This document shows, one piece after another, positions 52,346-64,000 of a stretch of 64,000 bases of DNA. Below the pieces are notes generated by a model. It was not told the origin of the DNA and made no database searches. It saw only the letters and a list, made by a program, of their open reading frames with translations. Both the position numbers and the translations under genes were made by a program. This DNA comes from JAGPDF01 sp052035735 (GTDB lineage Bacteria; Acidobacteriota; Thermoanaerobaculia; Multivoradales; JAGPDF01): positions 1 through 64,000 of the forward strand of contig JBPOHI010000003.1 in assembly GCA_052035735.1 (NCBI GenBank), in the 5' to 3' direction. Positions within the stretch are counted from its first letter, which is position 1. The number at the start of each line of letters is the position of its first letter.

Positions 52346-53680
52346 TCAGGGAAAGGCCGACGACCACCGGCCAGTGTTGTTGATCTCGAAGCCGTCGCGG
52401 AAGAGGGCGTCGTAGCGCTGGCCCTGCACGCTGGCGCCGAGGAAGTCGGGGCCGATCGATTGGTCGCTCTGCCAGACGACGACGAAGTTGCCGCGCGCAT
52501 CGGCGGCGACGGCGGGGTAGGTCTGCACGCCTTGAGTGATGGTGTTGACCTGGAAGTCGTTCGACAGGGTGCCGTTCAAGTGGCGCGCTTGAATGCTCGA
52601 ACTGGGGTCCGTTCCGCCCGAGGAGTCGCTTTCCCAACTGACGACGAAAGTGCCCGCACCAGAGCCGCCGACCGCTGCCCGGACCTGGGAGCCTGTGGTG
52701 TGGGTATTCACCTGGAAGTCGTCGCCGAGAGGTTCGCCCAGGGCGTTCAGAAAGTAGCCTTGGATGCTTGCCAGGCTGGTGTCGCCTCCGGCCGAATCGA
52801 AGCTCTCCCAGACAGCGAGAAATGCCCCGGCGTCGTCGGCGGCGATGGCCGGCATTGCCTGCGCGCCGCTGGTGTAGGTGTTGAGCGTGAAGCTGGGCCC
52901 CGACGTGGGCGTTCCGTTGCTGTCATAGAAGCGGGCCTGGATGCTGCCATCGGGATCGGAACCGACCGCGGCAGCGGTCTGATAGACGACCCAGAAGTTG
53001 CCTGCACTGTCGACGGCGACCCGCCCCTGGGTCTGGTGGCCGGTCGTGTCGCCGTTGACCTGGAACTCCGGGCCCAGGGGGACACCCGTGGCGGAGAATC
53101 GCCGGCCCTGGATGCTGTAGCCGTCCTGGTCGTTGCCGAACGAGCCCCGGCTCTGCCAGACGACGATGAACTCCCCCTGGTCGTCGACGGCGACATCGGG
53201 GACGGTCTGGAGACTCATGGTGTAGGAGTTGACCTGGAACTCCGCGCCCAGGGGAGTTCCATCGCCGGCGAACTGCCGGGCCTGAATACTGTTGGAAGAG
53301 GTATCGGTCCCGGTGGAGGTCGCACTGTGCCAGACCACTACGAACTCGCCATTCGAATGGCGCGCGACGCTAGGGGCCCCTTGAAGTCCGAAGGTATGAG
53401 AATTGGCCTGGAACTGGCCTCCCTGCGGCGAGCCGTCGGCGGCGTAGAGTTGGCCCTGAACGCTGTTGCCCGGGTCGCCGATCTCGCCGTAGCTCTGCCA
53501 GACGACCACCATCTGCCCGAGAGCATCGGACGCGACGGCCTGAAGGTGCTGCGAGTTGGGCGTGAAGGTGTTGATCTGGAACTGAACGCCGTGCGGTGTC
53601 GCCTGGCCGAAACAGGGGGGCGAGGTCTGACCGGCGAGGACCGCGGTCGTCGCGACGTGGATGAGCGAGGAGATTCGCAT
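52346..53680 (-). CDS. Secreted repeat protein with shared C-terminal motif (paralogue B)
   Basis: A 444-residue paralogue of the preceding protein with the same plan: signal sequence, repeats on FQVNxxTxxxQxxPxVAxDxxGxFVVVWQS, and the ending LFRDGFEINNTGRWSSAFP. The start follows GGGAGGAA. The two proteins are similar along their whole length but clearly diverged, so the duplication is old. About 290 bases upstream (53681-53974) hold no gene I can support, only the likely promoter region shared with the divergent peptidase gene. Confidence 0.87.
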   Translation of the reverse strand: MRISSLIHVATTAVLAGQTSPPCFGQATPHGVQFQINTFTPNSQHLQAVASDALGQMVVVWQSYGEIGDPGNSVQGQLYAADGSPQGGQFQANSHTFGLQGAPSVARHSNGEFVVVWHSATSTGTDTSSNSIQARQFAGDGTPLGAEFQVNSYTMSLQTVPDVAVDDQGEFIVVWQSRGSFGNDQDGYSIQGRRFSATGVPLGPEFQVNGDTTGHQTQGRVAVDSAGNFWVVYQTAAAVGSDPDGSIQARFYDSNGTPTSGPSFTLNTYTSGAQAMPAIAADDAGAFLAVWESFDSAGGDTSLASIQGYFLNALGEPLGDDFQVNTHTTGSQVRAAVGGSGAGTFVVSWESDSSGGTDPSSSIQARHLNGTLSNDFQVNTITQGVQTYPAVAADARGNFVVVWQSDQSIGPDFLGASVQGQRYDALFRDGFEINNTGRWSSAFP

Positions 53681-53974
53681 CCTGTTCCTCCCAGCGGTCC
53701 TGCGGCGCTGCTTTCCTCAAGAGCTCGGCGGAGCCTACTCCTCCGCGGCGGGATCGTCCACACGCGAGCCGCGGTTTCAGCGCCGGCTGGAGGACCTGGA
53801 GCCGTCGACGATTCCCGCCGCACTCCCTGTCTCGCGCAATTGGAAATCGGGACACTCCCCGTCGTCGCACTCACCCGTTCACCCGCCCGCACACCACGCT
53901 GCGGGCCAGGAAAGGAAAGAAAAGGACCGCGAGAGGAAATAGGCGGTCCCTTGCACCCGTTGCTCCCTCCGACG

Positions 53975-55057
53975 ATGGCGACGAAGCTCCCTCTTGACGG
54001 GATGGGCGAGCCCGGGATCCTCCGACGACCCCGGGCCGGAGGCTTCCTTCCTTTACTGGTCTTTTCGCTTCTCGCTTCGTCTGCCGTTCTCCCGATTCGC
54101 GGCTGGGCGGCGGCGGGGCCGCCGCCACGGGTCGCGGTCCAAGCGCCGGCGGAGCTGGCTGCGGTCGGGCGGGAGGTCGAGCGGCTGGCGCCTTCGGCGC
54201 TCGGCGCGGCAGCGGAGCTGGTCGGCGGCGATTCCGCGGCGCTTCTCGCAGAAGTGCAGCCGTTGAGTATCCTGCTGCTGCCGGAGGGCAGCGCTGCGGC
54301 GCGGGCGGTGGCGCCGTGGATCGCGGGCTATGCGATCTCCGGTCGTGGCCGCGGCCAGATCGTGCTGCTGCCGGCGCGCGCCGACCGCTATCCGGACTTC
54401 GGACTCGAGGCGGTGCTGCGGCACGAGGTGACGCATCTGCTGGTCGACCGTCGCGCGGGCGCGGGCGACCTGCCACGTTGGTTTAACGAGGGGCTGGCCA
54501 TGGCGGTGGGGCGCAGCCAGGACTGGGGCGACAGCGCTCGTCTGACACTGGCGGTGATCGACGACGGAAGCCTGCCGCTCGCGCGCCTCGACGCCGCCTT
54601 CTCCGGCGGCGAGTCGGAAGTTCATGCCGCCTACGCGCTCGCCGGCGACATCGTCCGCGAGCTCTTCGCACGCCACGGCCGCGCCAGCGCGGCGGCCATT
54701 CTCGACGGCGTGGCGCGCGGCGAGCGTTTCCGCGATGCCTTCCGCGCGGCCACTGGCGAGACGCTGGCCGACTTCGAAACCAGCTATTGGGATCGCCGGA
54801 CCCTGCTCGACCGCTGGGTGCCGATCGTCTCGAGCTCGGTGCTGCTCTGGGGCGGCATCGCCCTGCTCGCTATCGCCGCCATCCGCCGCCGCCGCGCCCG
54901 CGACGTCGAGCGCCTGGCACGTTGGGGGGTGGAGGAGCGCGCGCTTCCGGACGACCTCGAAGTCGACGGCGAGCTCGACCTCGCGCCCGAGGCCGAAAGG
55001 ACGCCCGACGACTGGCCGCCGCGCAAGCCCGAGCCGAGGCCCTGGCGCCGACGATGA
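53975..55057 (+). CDS. Membrane-anchored peptidase MA-like metalloprotease
   Basis: About 360 residues. An N-terminal hydrophobic segment (GGFLPLLVFSLLASSAVLP) is a signal or anchor. The protease domain has HEVTH (His150, Glu151, His154) and WFNEGLAMAVG with Glu172, the HExxH-18-E gluzincin arrangement of peptidase-MA-type proteins. A second hydrophobic helix (VPIVSSSVLLWGGIALLAIAAI) near 290 is followed by an Arg-rich cytoplasmic tail, so the protease domain should face the periplasm. ATG 53975 is used, although ATG 54002 is also possible; neither has a clear Shine-Dalgarno. Confidence 0.82.
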   Translation: MATKLPLDGMGEPGILRRPRAGGFLPLLVFSLLASSAVLPIRGWAAAGPPPRVAVQAPAELAAVGREVERLAPSALGAAAELVGGDSAALLAEVQPLSILLLPEGSAAARAVAPWIAGYAISGRGRGQIVLLPARADRYPDFGLEAVLRHEVTHLLVDRRAGAGDLPRWFNEGLAMAVGRSQDWGDSARLTLAVIDDGSLPLARLDAAFSGGESEVHAAYALAGDIVRELFARHGRASAAAILDGVARGERFRDAFRAATGETLADFETSYWDRRTLLDRWVPIVSSSVLLWGGIALLAIAAIRRRRARDVERLARWGVEERALPDDLEVDGELDLAPEAERTPDDWPPRKPEPRPWRRR

Positions 55058-55177
55058 TCTGGCCGCGGGGCCAGCGTTCGTCGGGCGTCGTGAAGCGGTC
55101 GGAGCGCGCTAGACTCGCGGCCTCGATAGCGCACGACGTTCTTGCTGCCGCGCGCCGCGGCTTCGGGTGGGGAGCCC

Positions 55178-57895
<2,718 letters not shown>

Positions 57896-57911
57896 GCCGC
57901 GCCGGGCGAGG

Positions 57912-59359
<1,448 letters not shown>

Positions 59360-59363
<4 letters not shown>

Positions 59364-60838
59364 GACGCCACCTCCATCTCGCGTGCGTCCTTGCCGGGGG
59401 ACTCCACCGCCCGAACGATCTCTTCGGTCGAGGGCAGCACGCCCCCCAGCCGGCGCACCGACTCGATCCGCGGCGGCGCGACGCCGGCGTGCGACAGGGC
59501 GAGGCGCAGCTCGTCTTCGAGCTGACCGGCGGAGGCCTCGACGACGACGATTCGCTGGACCTGTTCGACCACCGGCAGGAGCGGACGAATGGGGAAGGGC
59601 CAGAGGGTCACCGGGCGGAAGAGCCCGGCACGGATGCCGCGAGAACGCAGCACCTCGACCGCGCCCTTGGCCATCCTCGCCGGCGTGTTGCAGGCGACGA
59701 GCAGGACGTCGGCGTCCTGGGTGCGGTAGCGCTCGGCGCGTGCCTGGTCGCGCTCGATCTCGGCGTACTTCGCCAGCAGATGATGGTTGTGCGCCTCGAG
59801 GTCGACCTCGGAAAGGTGGATCGAAGAGATGAGGTTGCGCCGGTGGGCACGGTCGCCGGTGACTGCCCAGGCGGGTACGCCGGGTTTGACGTAGTAGGGC
59901 GGCAGGTCGATCTTGCCGGTCATCTGGCCGAGGTAGCCGTCGGCCAGGAGGATGACCGGATTGCGATATTTGAGCGCCAGCTCGAAGGAGAGCATCGTGA
60001 GGTCGAGCATCTCCTGCGGCGAGGCCGGGGCGAGCACGATGGCGTGGGTGTGGCCGTGGCCCAGTCCGCGGCAGACGAGCTTGATGTCCGACTGTTCGGG
60101 CGCGATGTTGCCGAGCCCGGGGCCGCCCCGCATGACGTTGACGATGACCGACGGCAATTCGGCGCCGATCATGTAGCTGACGCCTTCGAGCATGAGGCTG
60201 AAGCCCGGCGAGGAGGTGAAGGTCATCGCCTTCACTCCGGCGCCGCCGGCGCCGTAGAGATGAGCTACCGTCGCCACTTCGGAGACCGCCTGGACGAAAG
60301 CGCCGCCGAGGTCGGGCAGGAGGCGCGCCATCAGCTCGGTACCTTCTGTGGAGGGCGTGATCGGATAGCCGTAGAACTGCCGGCAGCCGGCGAGCAGGGC
60401 GCCGATCGCCGCGGCGTGGTTGCCCTTGACGGTCAGCGGCTGGCGTGGCGCCAGGGGCAGGTACTCGTCCTCGATCTCGACCGCGACCGGCAGCTCCGGC
60501 CGGCCTTCGACGCCGATTCCGGCGCTCGGCGTCGACGCCGGCACAGGCGGGGGCGCCGGTTGCGGAAGATCCGTGACGAGCGGCGAAGCCTCCTGCACCT
60601 CCGGCCGCAGGCCGTAGGGCTCGGGGCAGGCGTCGATACAGAGCGCGCAGCCGTTGCAGTCGTGATGGTCGATCACCACCGGGATCAGGCCGGTTCGCGG
60701 ATCGACCTGGTCGTCAAAGGTGATGCAGTGCTTGGGGCAGGATCCGATGCAGCGTCCACACCCCTTGCAGAACTGCGCTTCGAGATACGGCAACGGCCGC
60801 TTGCGGGCCGTGGTGGTCGTCTGGGGAGCTCCGTCCAT
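59360..60838 (-). CDS. 2-oxoacid:ferredoxin oxidoreductase, ferredoxin-alpha fusion
   Basis: About 492 residues from ATG 60838, which follows GGGAGG. The first 75 residues carry two 4Fe-4S motifs, FCKGCGRCIGSCPKHCI and CNGCALCIDACPEPYGL, i.e. a fused ferredoxin (delta) domain. The remainder is the alpha subunit: NHAAAIGALLAGCRQFYGYPITPSTEGTE, VSEVATVAHLYGAGGAG, MTFTSSPGFSLMLEG and MRGGPGLGNIAPEQSD. With the beta-gamma fusion downstream, two genes encode all four subunits. Such enzymes work in anaerobic or microaerobic amino-acid or TCA-cycle metabolism. The upstream region carries the palindromic repeat. Confidence 0.9.
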
Positions 60839-60935
60839 GACGCCTCCCTTCCCCGACAAGATGCGCCCTCGGCAAGGAGCGGACCAACACCCCTAGGGGT
60901 GGGACGGATCGCACCCCGGTGTAGCGCCCCCAGCG

Positions 60936-60999
60936 AAAAATGGGGACAGTCCCCATTTTTCAATTTTTCAGGCGCCGAAAATGGGGACTGTCCCTATTC
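60936..60999. repeat. Intergenic palindromic repeat, two copies
   Basis: The copies are AAAAATGGGGACAGTCCCCATTTTT-type at 60936-60960 and AAATGGGGACTGTCCCTATT-type at 60978-60999, about 20 bases apart. The second copy contains the TAG stop codon (60994-60996, minus strand) of the DUF1499 gene, so the repeat lies at the very end of that coding region. Confidence 0.85.
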
Positions 61000-61503
61000 T
61001 TGCTGCATCGCGGTACGTAGCGCTTCGACGCGCGCGCGGTTGACGCCGAAGTCGCGGCGGCCGAGGCGCGAGGCGGAGCGCACGTGCACGACGCCGCTCG
61101 TGGGGTCGGCGAGGAGCTCGAGGTCGTCGACGAAACCCCACCAGCGCGAGGTCTCCTCGGCGTGCAGATAGGGCGGCTCCGTCGTGACGATTCGGGTGCG
61201 CGGGCGTGCCGCGAGGATCTCGCGCAGGCGGGCGAGCGCGGCCTCGGCCGTGACGCCCGGTGGCAGAGCTGGCGCCACCTCCGTGGCAGCGAACGGCGCG
61301 ATCGCCGCCGGGCCGGAAACGGCGAAGCTCGAGACACAGTTGGTGGTGCGCGCGCACGGGGCGAGAGCCCCGCCGCGGGAACCGAGGTTCGCCGGCCGCC
61401 GGCCAGGAAGGCCGACGGTCAGCCCCCAGGCGACCAGCAGCGCGATCACGCCCGCCAAGCCGGCTGCGACGGCCGCGACAGTACGAATCGACGCCCCGTT
61501 CAT
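60994..61503 (-). CDS. DUF1499-family membrane-anchored protein
   Basis: A 169-residue protein. An N-terminal membrane helix (VAAVAAGLAGVIALLVAWGLTVG) is followed by the DUF1499 domain: CARTTNCVSSFA, TEPPYLHAEETSRWWGFVDDLELLADP and VVHVRSASRLGRRDFGVNRARVEALRTAM. The family is widespread and its function is unknown. The stop codon and the last bases fall inside the palindromic repeat, so an ancestral C-terminus may have been replaced. The gene is divergent from the secreted repeat protein gene at 61621. Confidence 0.87.
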   Translation of the reverse strand: MNGASIRTVAAVAAGLAGVIALLVAWGLTVGLPGRRPANLGSRGGALAPCARTTNCVSSFAVSGPAAIAPFAATEVAPALPPGVTAEAALARLREILAARPRTRIVTTEPPYLHAEETSRWWGFVDDLELLADPTSGVVHVRSASRLGRRDFGVNRARVEALRTAMQQE

Positions 61504-61620
61504 CGGGGCAGCTTACCGCCTATGGCGGAGCGACAACGCGGCGGACTTCCGCCGCTGTCGCCGCGAGCGCTTTCCCGCCCGAGAGCGCGATGCTAGGGTC
61601 TCCGCAATCGGAGGAAGGTC

Positions 61621-63165
61621 ATGCCCGAAAGTCAGCGTTCCGGCGGGGCCTCGTGCGCTCTCTGCAGCCTGCTCGCCGCCGCCTCTTTTTGTGGGAGTCC
61701 GGCGTGGGGGATCTGGTCGCTCGATCCGGGCAACAACCTCGTCCTCGCTGACGGCGCGAGCGAACAGGTGCAGCCGAAGATCGTCGCGCGCGACGACGGC
61801 GGCTTCTACGTCAGCTGGTTCGACAACGCGGCCGGCGGGTATGACGTGCGCCTGCAGCGACTGTCGGCGCTCGGCGTCGAGCTCTGGCCGCACAACGGCA
61901 TTCTGGTCGCCGACCGCAATCTGTCGTCGACGACCGACTACGGGCTTGCGGTCGATGCCGCGGGCAACGCTCTGCTCGCTTTCAACGACGACAGCCAGCC
62001 GGCCGAGCGCATCGTCGCGGCGAAGATCTCGCCGGCCGGCGTACCACTCTGGGGAACTCCCGGCGTCGCGGTCTCCAACTCGACCGCTTTTCTCGCTTCG
62101 CCGCGCATCGCCGGCACCGATGACGGCGAGGTCGTCGTCGCCTGGTTCCAGGATCCTGACACCGTCCTGCAGCGTCTGGATCCGTCCGGGGCGGCCCTCT
62201 GGGCGCCGGGCGGGATCGCCCTGGCTCACAGCGGCGACACCTTCGTGCTTTCCGACCTCCAGGCTACCGGTTCGAACGGCGGGCTCGACAGCGGCAATGT
62301 CATCGTCTCCTGGGTGCGCTACGTCGCTTTCCAGGGGGCCAAGCACCTCTGGGCGCAGAAGCTCGACGCGGACGGGCTGCCGCTTTGGGGCGCCGGCCAC
62401 AAGCAGGTCTTCGACCTGGCCGGCGGGTCGTTGCAGTTCGGCAACTTCCCCGGCTTCGAGACGGACCACGCGGGCGGCGCGGTCTTCGCCTGGTACACCA
62501 GCACGCCGGCGCTCCAGGTGCGGGCGCAGCACCTCCTCGGCGCCGGCACCGAGGCGTTCGCGCACGACGGCGTCGAAGTTTCGACGGACAGCTCGCGTTT
62601 GCGCGTCGACCCGGCGGCGGCTTACGACAGCAGCACCGGCGATACGACCGTGTTCTGGGTGGAGAAGAACTCGCTGCAGAGCGAACACGGGCTCTATGGT
62701 CAGCGGCTCGATGCGTCCGGCAACCGGCTCTGGGACGCGACCGGCATCGCCTTCCTGCCGCTCAGCGGGACCGAGGTCGGCCAGCTTGTCGCCTTGTCGG
62801 TTCCGGCCGCGATGGTCGACACTATCGGTCCGGTGCCGCCCCTGCCGGAAGATTCTCTGGTGGCTTGGGCGGCCACCGAGGACTTCGACAATCAGCCGAT
62901 CCGCGTCGCGCGGATCGATTCCGTCGGCGCCCACGCCTGGGACCCGACGACTGTCGCGATCAAGACCTCGGCGACTTCGACCAGCCGTCTCGCCGCTGCC
63001 TTGAGCAGCGACGGCTTTGCCGCTTTCGCCTGGACCGATGGCGAGTCCCTTCGCGACCTCGAAGCGCAGAACCTCCAGTTCGACGGTACCGTGGGCACCC
63101 CGCCGCTGTTCGCCGACGGGTTCGAGGCCGGCACGACCGCCGCCTGGAGCGCGGCCGTCCCCTGA
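61621..63165 (+). CDS. Secreted repeat protein with shared C-terminal motif
   Basis: A 514-residue protein. A signal sequence (CALCSLLAAASFCGSPAWG) precedes repeated beta-propeller-like units such as VARDDGGFYVSWFDNAAGGYDVRLQRL and IAGTDDGEVVVAWFQDPDTVLQRL, similar in plan to the two proteins at 50981 and 52346 but not closely related. It ends LFADGFEAGTTAAWSAAVP, the shared 18-residue C-terminal motif. The start follows GGAGGAAGG. Two palindromic repeats follow the stop. Confidence 0.87.
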   Translation: MPESQRSGGASCALCSLLAAASFCGSPAWGIWSLDPGNNLVLADGASEQVQPKIVARDDGGFYVSWFDNAAGGYDVRLQRLSALGVELWPHNGILVADRNLSSTTDYGLAVDAAGNALLAFNDDSQPAERIVAAKISPAGVPLWGTPGVAVSNSTAFLASPRIAGTDDGEVVVAWFQDPDTVLQRLDPSGAALWAPGGIALAHSGDTFVLSDLQATGSNGGLDSGNVIVSWVRYVAFQGAKHLWAQKLDADGLPLWGAGHKQVFDLAGGSLQFGNFPGFETDHAGGAVFAWYTSTPALQVRAQHLLGAGTEAFAHDGVEVSTDSSRLRVDPAAAYDSSTGDTTVFWVEKNSLQSEHGLYGQRLDASGNRLWDATGIAFLPLSGTEVGQLVALSVPAAMVDTIGPVPPLPEDSLVAWAATEDFDNQPIRVARIDSVGAHAWDPTTVAIKTSATSTSRLAAALSSDGFAAFAWTDGESLRDLEAQNLQFDGTVGTPPLFADGFEAGTTAAWSAAVP

Positions 63166-63190
63166 GCCGCCGCCCGCAGGAAAAATAGGA

Positions 63191-63236
63191 AAAAATAGGG
63201 ACAGTCCCCATTTTCCAGAAATGGGGACAGTGCCCT
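63191..63236. repeat. Intergenic palindromic repeat, two copies
   Basis: One copy (AAAATAGGGACAGTCCCCAT) lies at about 63191-63214 and a degenerate one (AAATGGGGACAGTGCCCTT) at 63219-63236. They sit 25 bases past the stop of the secreted repeat-protein gene. Confidence 0.8.
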
Positions 63237-63350
63237 TCCTTCTCGTTTTCGATCGAGAACCGAGGATTCGCGTGTAAAGCACTCTGAAGATGGAGTTTGC
63301 AGCCGCTCGGGCCGGCCCCTTTGGCACGCCCGGCGAGAAAATGGCGAGAA

Positions 63351-63371
63351 GTGGGGACTGTCCCTATTTTT
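63351..63371. repeat. Intergenic palindromic repeat, single copy
   Basis: The single copy GTGGGGACTGTCCCTATTTT is 46 bases upstream of the MerR operator. The region between the two repeat blocks (63237-63350) has no supported gene. Confidence 0.8.
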
Positions 63372-63416
63372 CGGGGCGGCGGGCGTAATGGGCAGGAATC
63401 TGACCAGATGGGGAAG

Positions 63417-63438
63417 AAGTTGACGTAAACGTCAACTT
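63417..63438. promoter_or_regulatory. Perfect inverted-repeat operator upstream of the MerR gene
   Basis: Ten-base arms AAGTTGACGT and ACGTCAACTT flank an AA centre, giving a 22-bp perfect palindrome 18 bases upstream of the GTG start of the MerR gene. The core TTGACGTAAACGTCAA closely resembles operators of LiuR-type MerR regulators, which control branched-chain amino-acid and acyl-CoA catabolism. It probably mediates autoregulation of the operon. Confidence 0.8.
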
Positions 63439-63456
63439 GCAGGTAGGGTCCCGGCC

Positions 63457-63996
63457 GTGGAAACCACCATGGGCAGAGGGGACGAGGCCGGAGGCCTCTT
63501 TTCGATCACCGAGCTGGCGGACGAGCTCGGGGTGACGCCGCGGGCGATCCGCTTCTACGAGGCGAAGGGGCTGCTCGAACCGCAGCGCGCCGGTGCGACG
63601 CGGGTGTACACCCACCGCGACCGCGCCCGGTTGCAGATCATCCTGCGCGGCAAGCGGCTCGGTTTCTCGCTCGCGCTGGTGCAGAAGTACCTCGACCTCT
63701 ACGACGCCGATCCGACCCACAAGGTGCAGCTCGAGCATCTACTCGCCGGCGCGCGTCAGCGCATCGCGGAGCTCGAAGCCCAGCGCCAGGATCTCGAGCT
63801 CACGATCGAAGAGCTGCGCGAGATCGAAGAGCTGACCCTCCAGGCCCTGGCCAAGGCGCCGGACGCACGCGGGGCTTCCGCTTCCAGGATCTCCCGGCCC
63901 TCCCAGGCAACTCCGCCAGCCCAGCCGCTCCAGTCCTCCCAGTTATCTCAGTTGTCCCAGCCATCGCAGTCAGCCAGGAAGGGGAAAAAGTCATGA
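63457..63996 (+). CDS. MerR-family transcriptional regulator (LiuR-like)
   Basis: A 179-residue regulator. The winged helix ITELADELGVTPRAIRFYEAKGLLEPQRAGATRVYTHRDRARL is followed by FSLALVQKYLDLYDADPTHKVQLEHLL and a coiled coil, the pattern of the LiuR group (short spacing DADP, no metal-binding Cys). The C-terminal 40 residues are a low-complexity Ser/Gln/Pro tail (LSQLSQPSQSARKGKKS). GTG 63457 is taken as start; ATG 63469 is possible. The stop overlaps the ATG of the next gene as ATGA, so this is the first gene of an operon continuing beyond the window. Confidence 0.87.
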   Translation: METTMGRGDEAGGLFSITELADELGVTPRAIRFYEAKGLLEPQRAGATRVYTHRDRARLQIILRGKRLGFSLALVQKYLDLYDADPTHKVQLEHLLAGARQRIAELEAQRQDLELTIEELREIEELTLQALAKAPDARGASASRISRPSQATPPAQPLQSSQLSQLSQPSQSARKGKKS

Positions 63997-64000
63997 AGAG
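63993..64000 (+). CDS. Start of the next gene in the MerR operon (truncated)
   Basis: ATG 63993 overlaps the MerR stop codon by 4 bases (ATGA) and has AGGAAGGGG upstream at the right distance, so a gene almost certainly begins here. Only MK and part of a third codon are visible. Given the LiuR-like operator, an acyl-CoA or branched-chain catabolic enzyme is the best guess. Confidence 0.6.

Noticed and set aside
50939..53974. Long plus-strand open frame running into the MA-like peptidase gene
   Set aside because: It covers the antisense of two signal-peptide-bearing repeat genes and has no start signal of its own; only the part from 53975 has a protease motif and membrane segments.
63321..63336. 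TGGCACG near 63321 as a second sigma-54 promoter
   Set aside because: The GC element is not at the required distance, so it does not fit the consensus.

Overview
The window is a high-GC stretch of bacterial chromosome, densely coding on both strands. Genes tend to follow purine-rich Shine-Dalgarno sequences, and there is no tRNA, rRNA, CRISPR array or insertion sequence that I can see. The gene mix suggests an Acidobacteriota-type organism, possibly a Thermoanaerobaculia relative. It has eukaryotic-like Ser/Thr kinases (one with a TolB-like propeller), FHA proteins, a metacaspase with Sel1 repeats, CSLREA and DNRLRE secreted proteins, an IPTL-CTERM protein, and 2-oxoacid:ferredoxin oxidoreductase. 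This assignment is inference from gene content only.

Layout. 1-3362: a truncated gene end, a glycine-rich IPTL-CTERM protein, a MOSC protein, a membrane protein and a small convergent gene. 3519-9076: a large adenylation-carrier-reductase enzyme (carboxylic acid reductase type) followed by an FHA protein. 9123-29112, all on the minus strand: a ribosomal peptide (RiPP) locus of the nitrile-hydratase-leader (NHLP) type. Read in transcription order it contains a sigma-54 activator, a HAD/kinase-like fusion, a 110-residue NHLP precursor, a class II lanthipeptide synthetase (LanM), a GNAT acyltransferase, two TolC-type outer-membrane factors, an HlyD adaptor, a C39-peptidase ABC exporter, an FHA-fused ABC exporter, and a HExxH/anti-sigma-type ATPase fusion. 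A near-perfect sigma-54 promoter lies directly upstream of the precursor gene. 29226-32239: cNMP-FHA, STAS and FHA-GAF-PP2C proteins, i.e. the remaining pieces of a partner-switching circuit. 32405-38157: metacaspase, Ser/Thr kinase and autotransporter-like barrel. 38410-55057: secreted, stress and housekeeping genes. 55178-60838: kinase-propeller and a two-gene ferredoxin oxidoreductase. 60994-64000: DUF1499, a secreted protein and a MerR regulator with a perfect operator, starting a new operon at the edge.

How it works together (inference). The sigma-54 activator would switch on the precursor-LanM-GNAT operon. LanM would build a single lanthionine ring in a 27-residue core with one Cys. The GNAT could acylate the sole core lysine. 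The C39 exporter would cut after the Gly-Gly and pass the product through HlyD and TolC. FHA domains on exporter, phosphatase and sensor proteins, plus the ATPase/STAS/PP2C trio, suggest that production or export is gated by phosphorylation.

Two further patterns run across the window. Five otherwise different secreted proteins end in the same 18-residue C-terminal motif. A palindromic intergenic repeat centred on GGGAC(A/T)GTCCC occurs at several gene ends.
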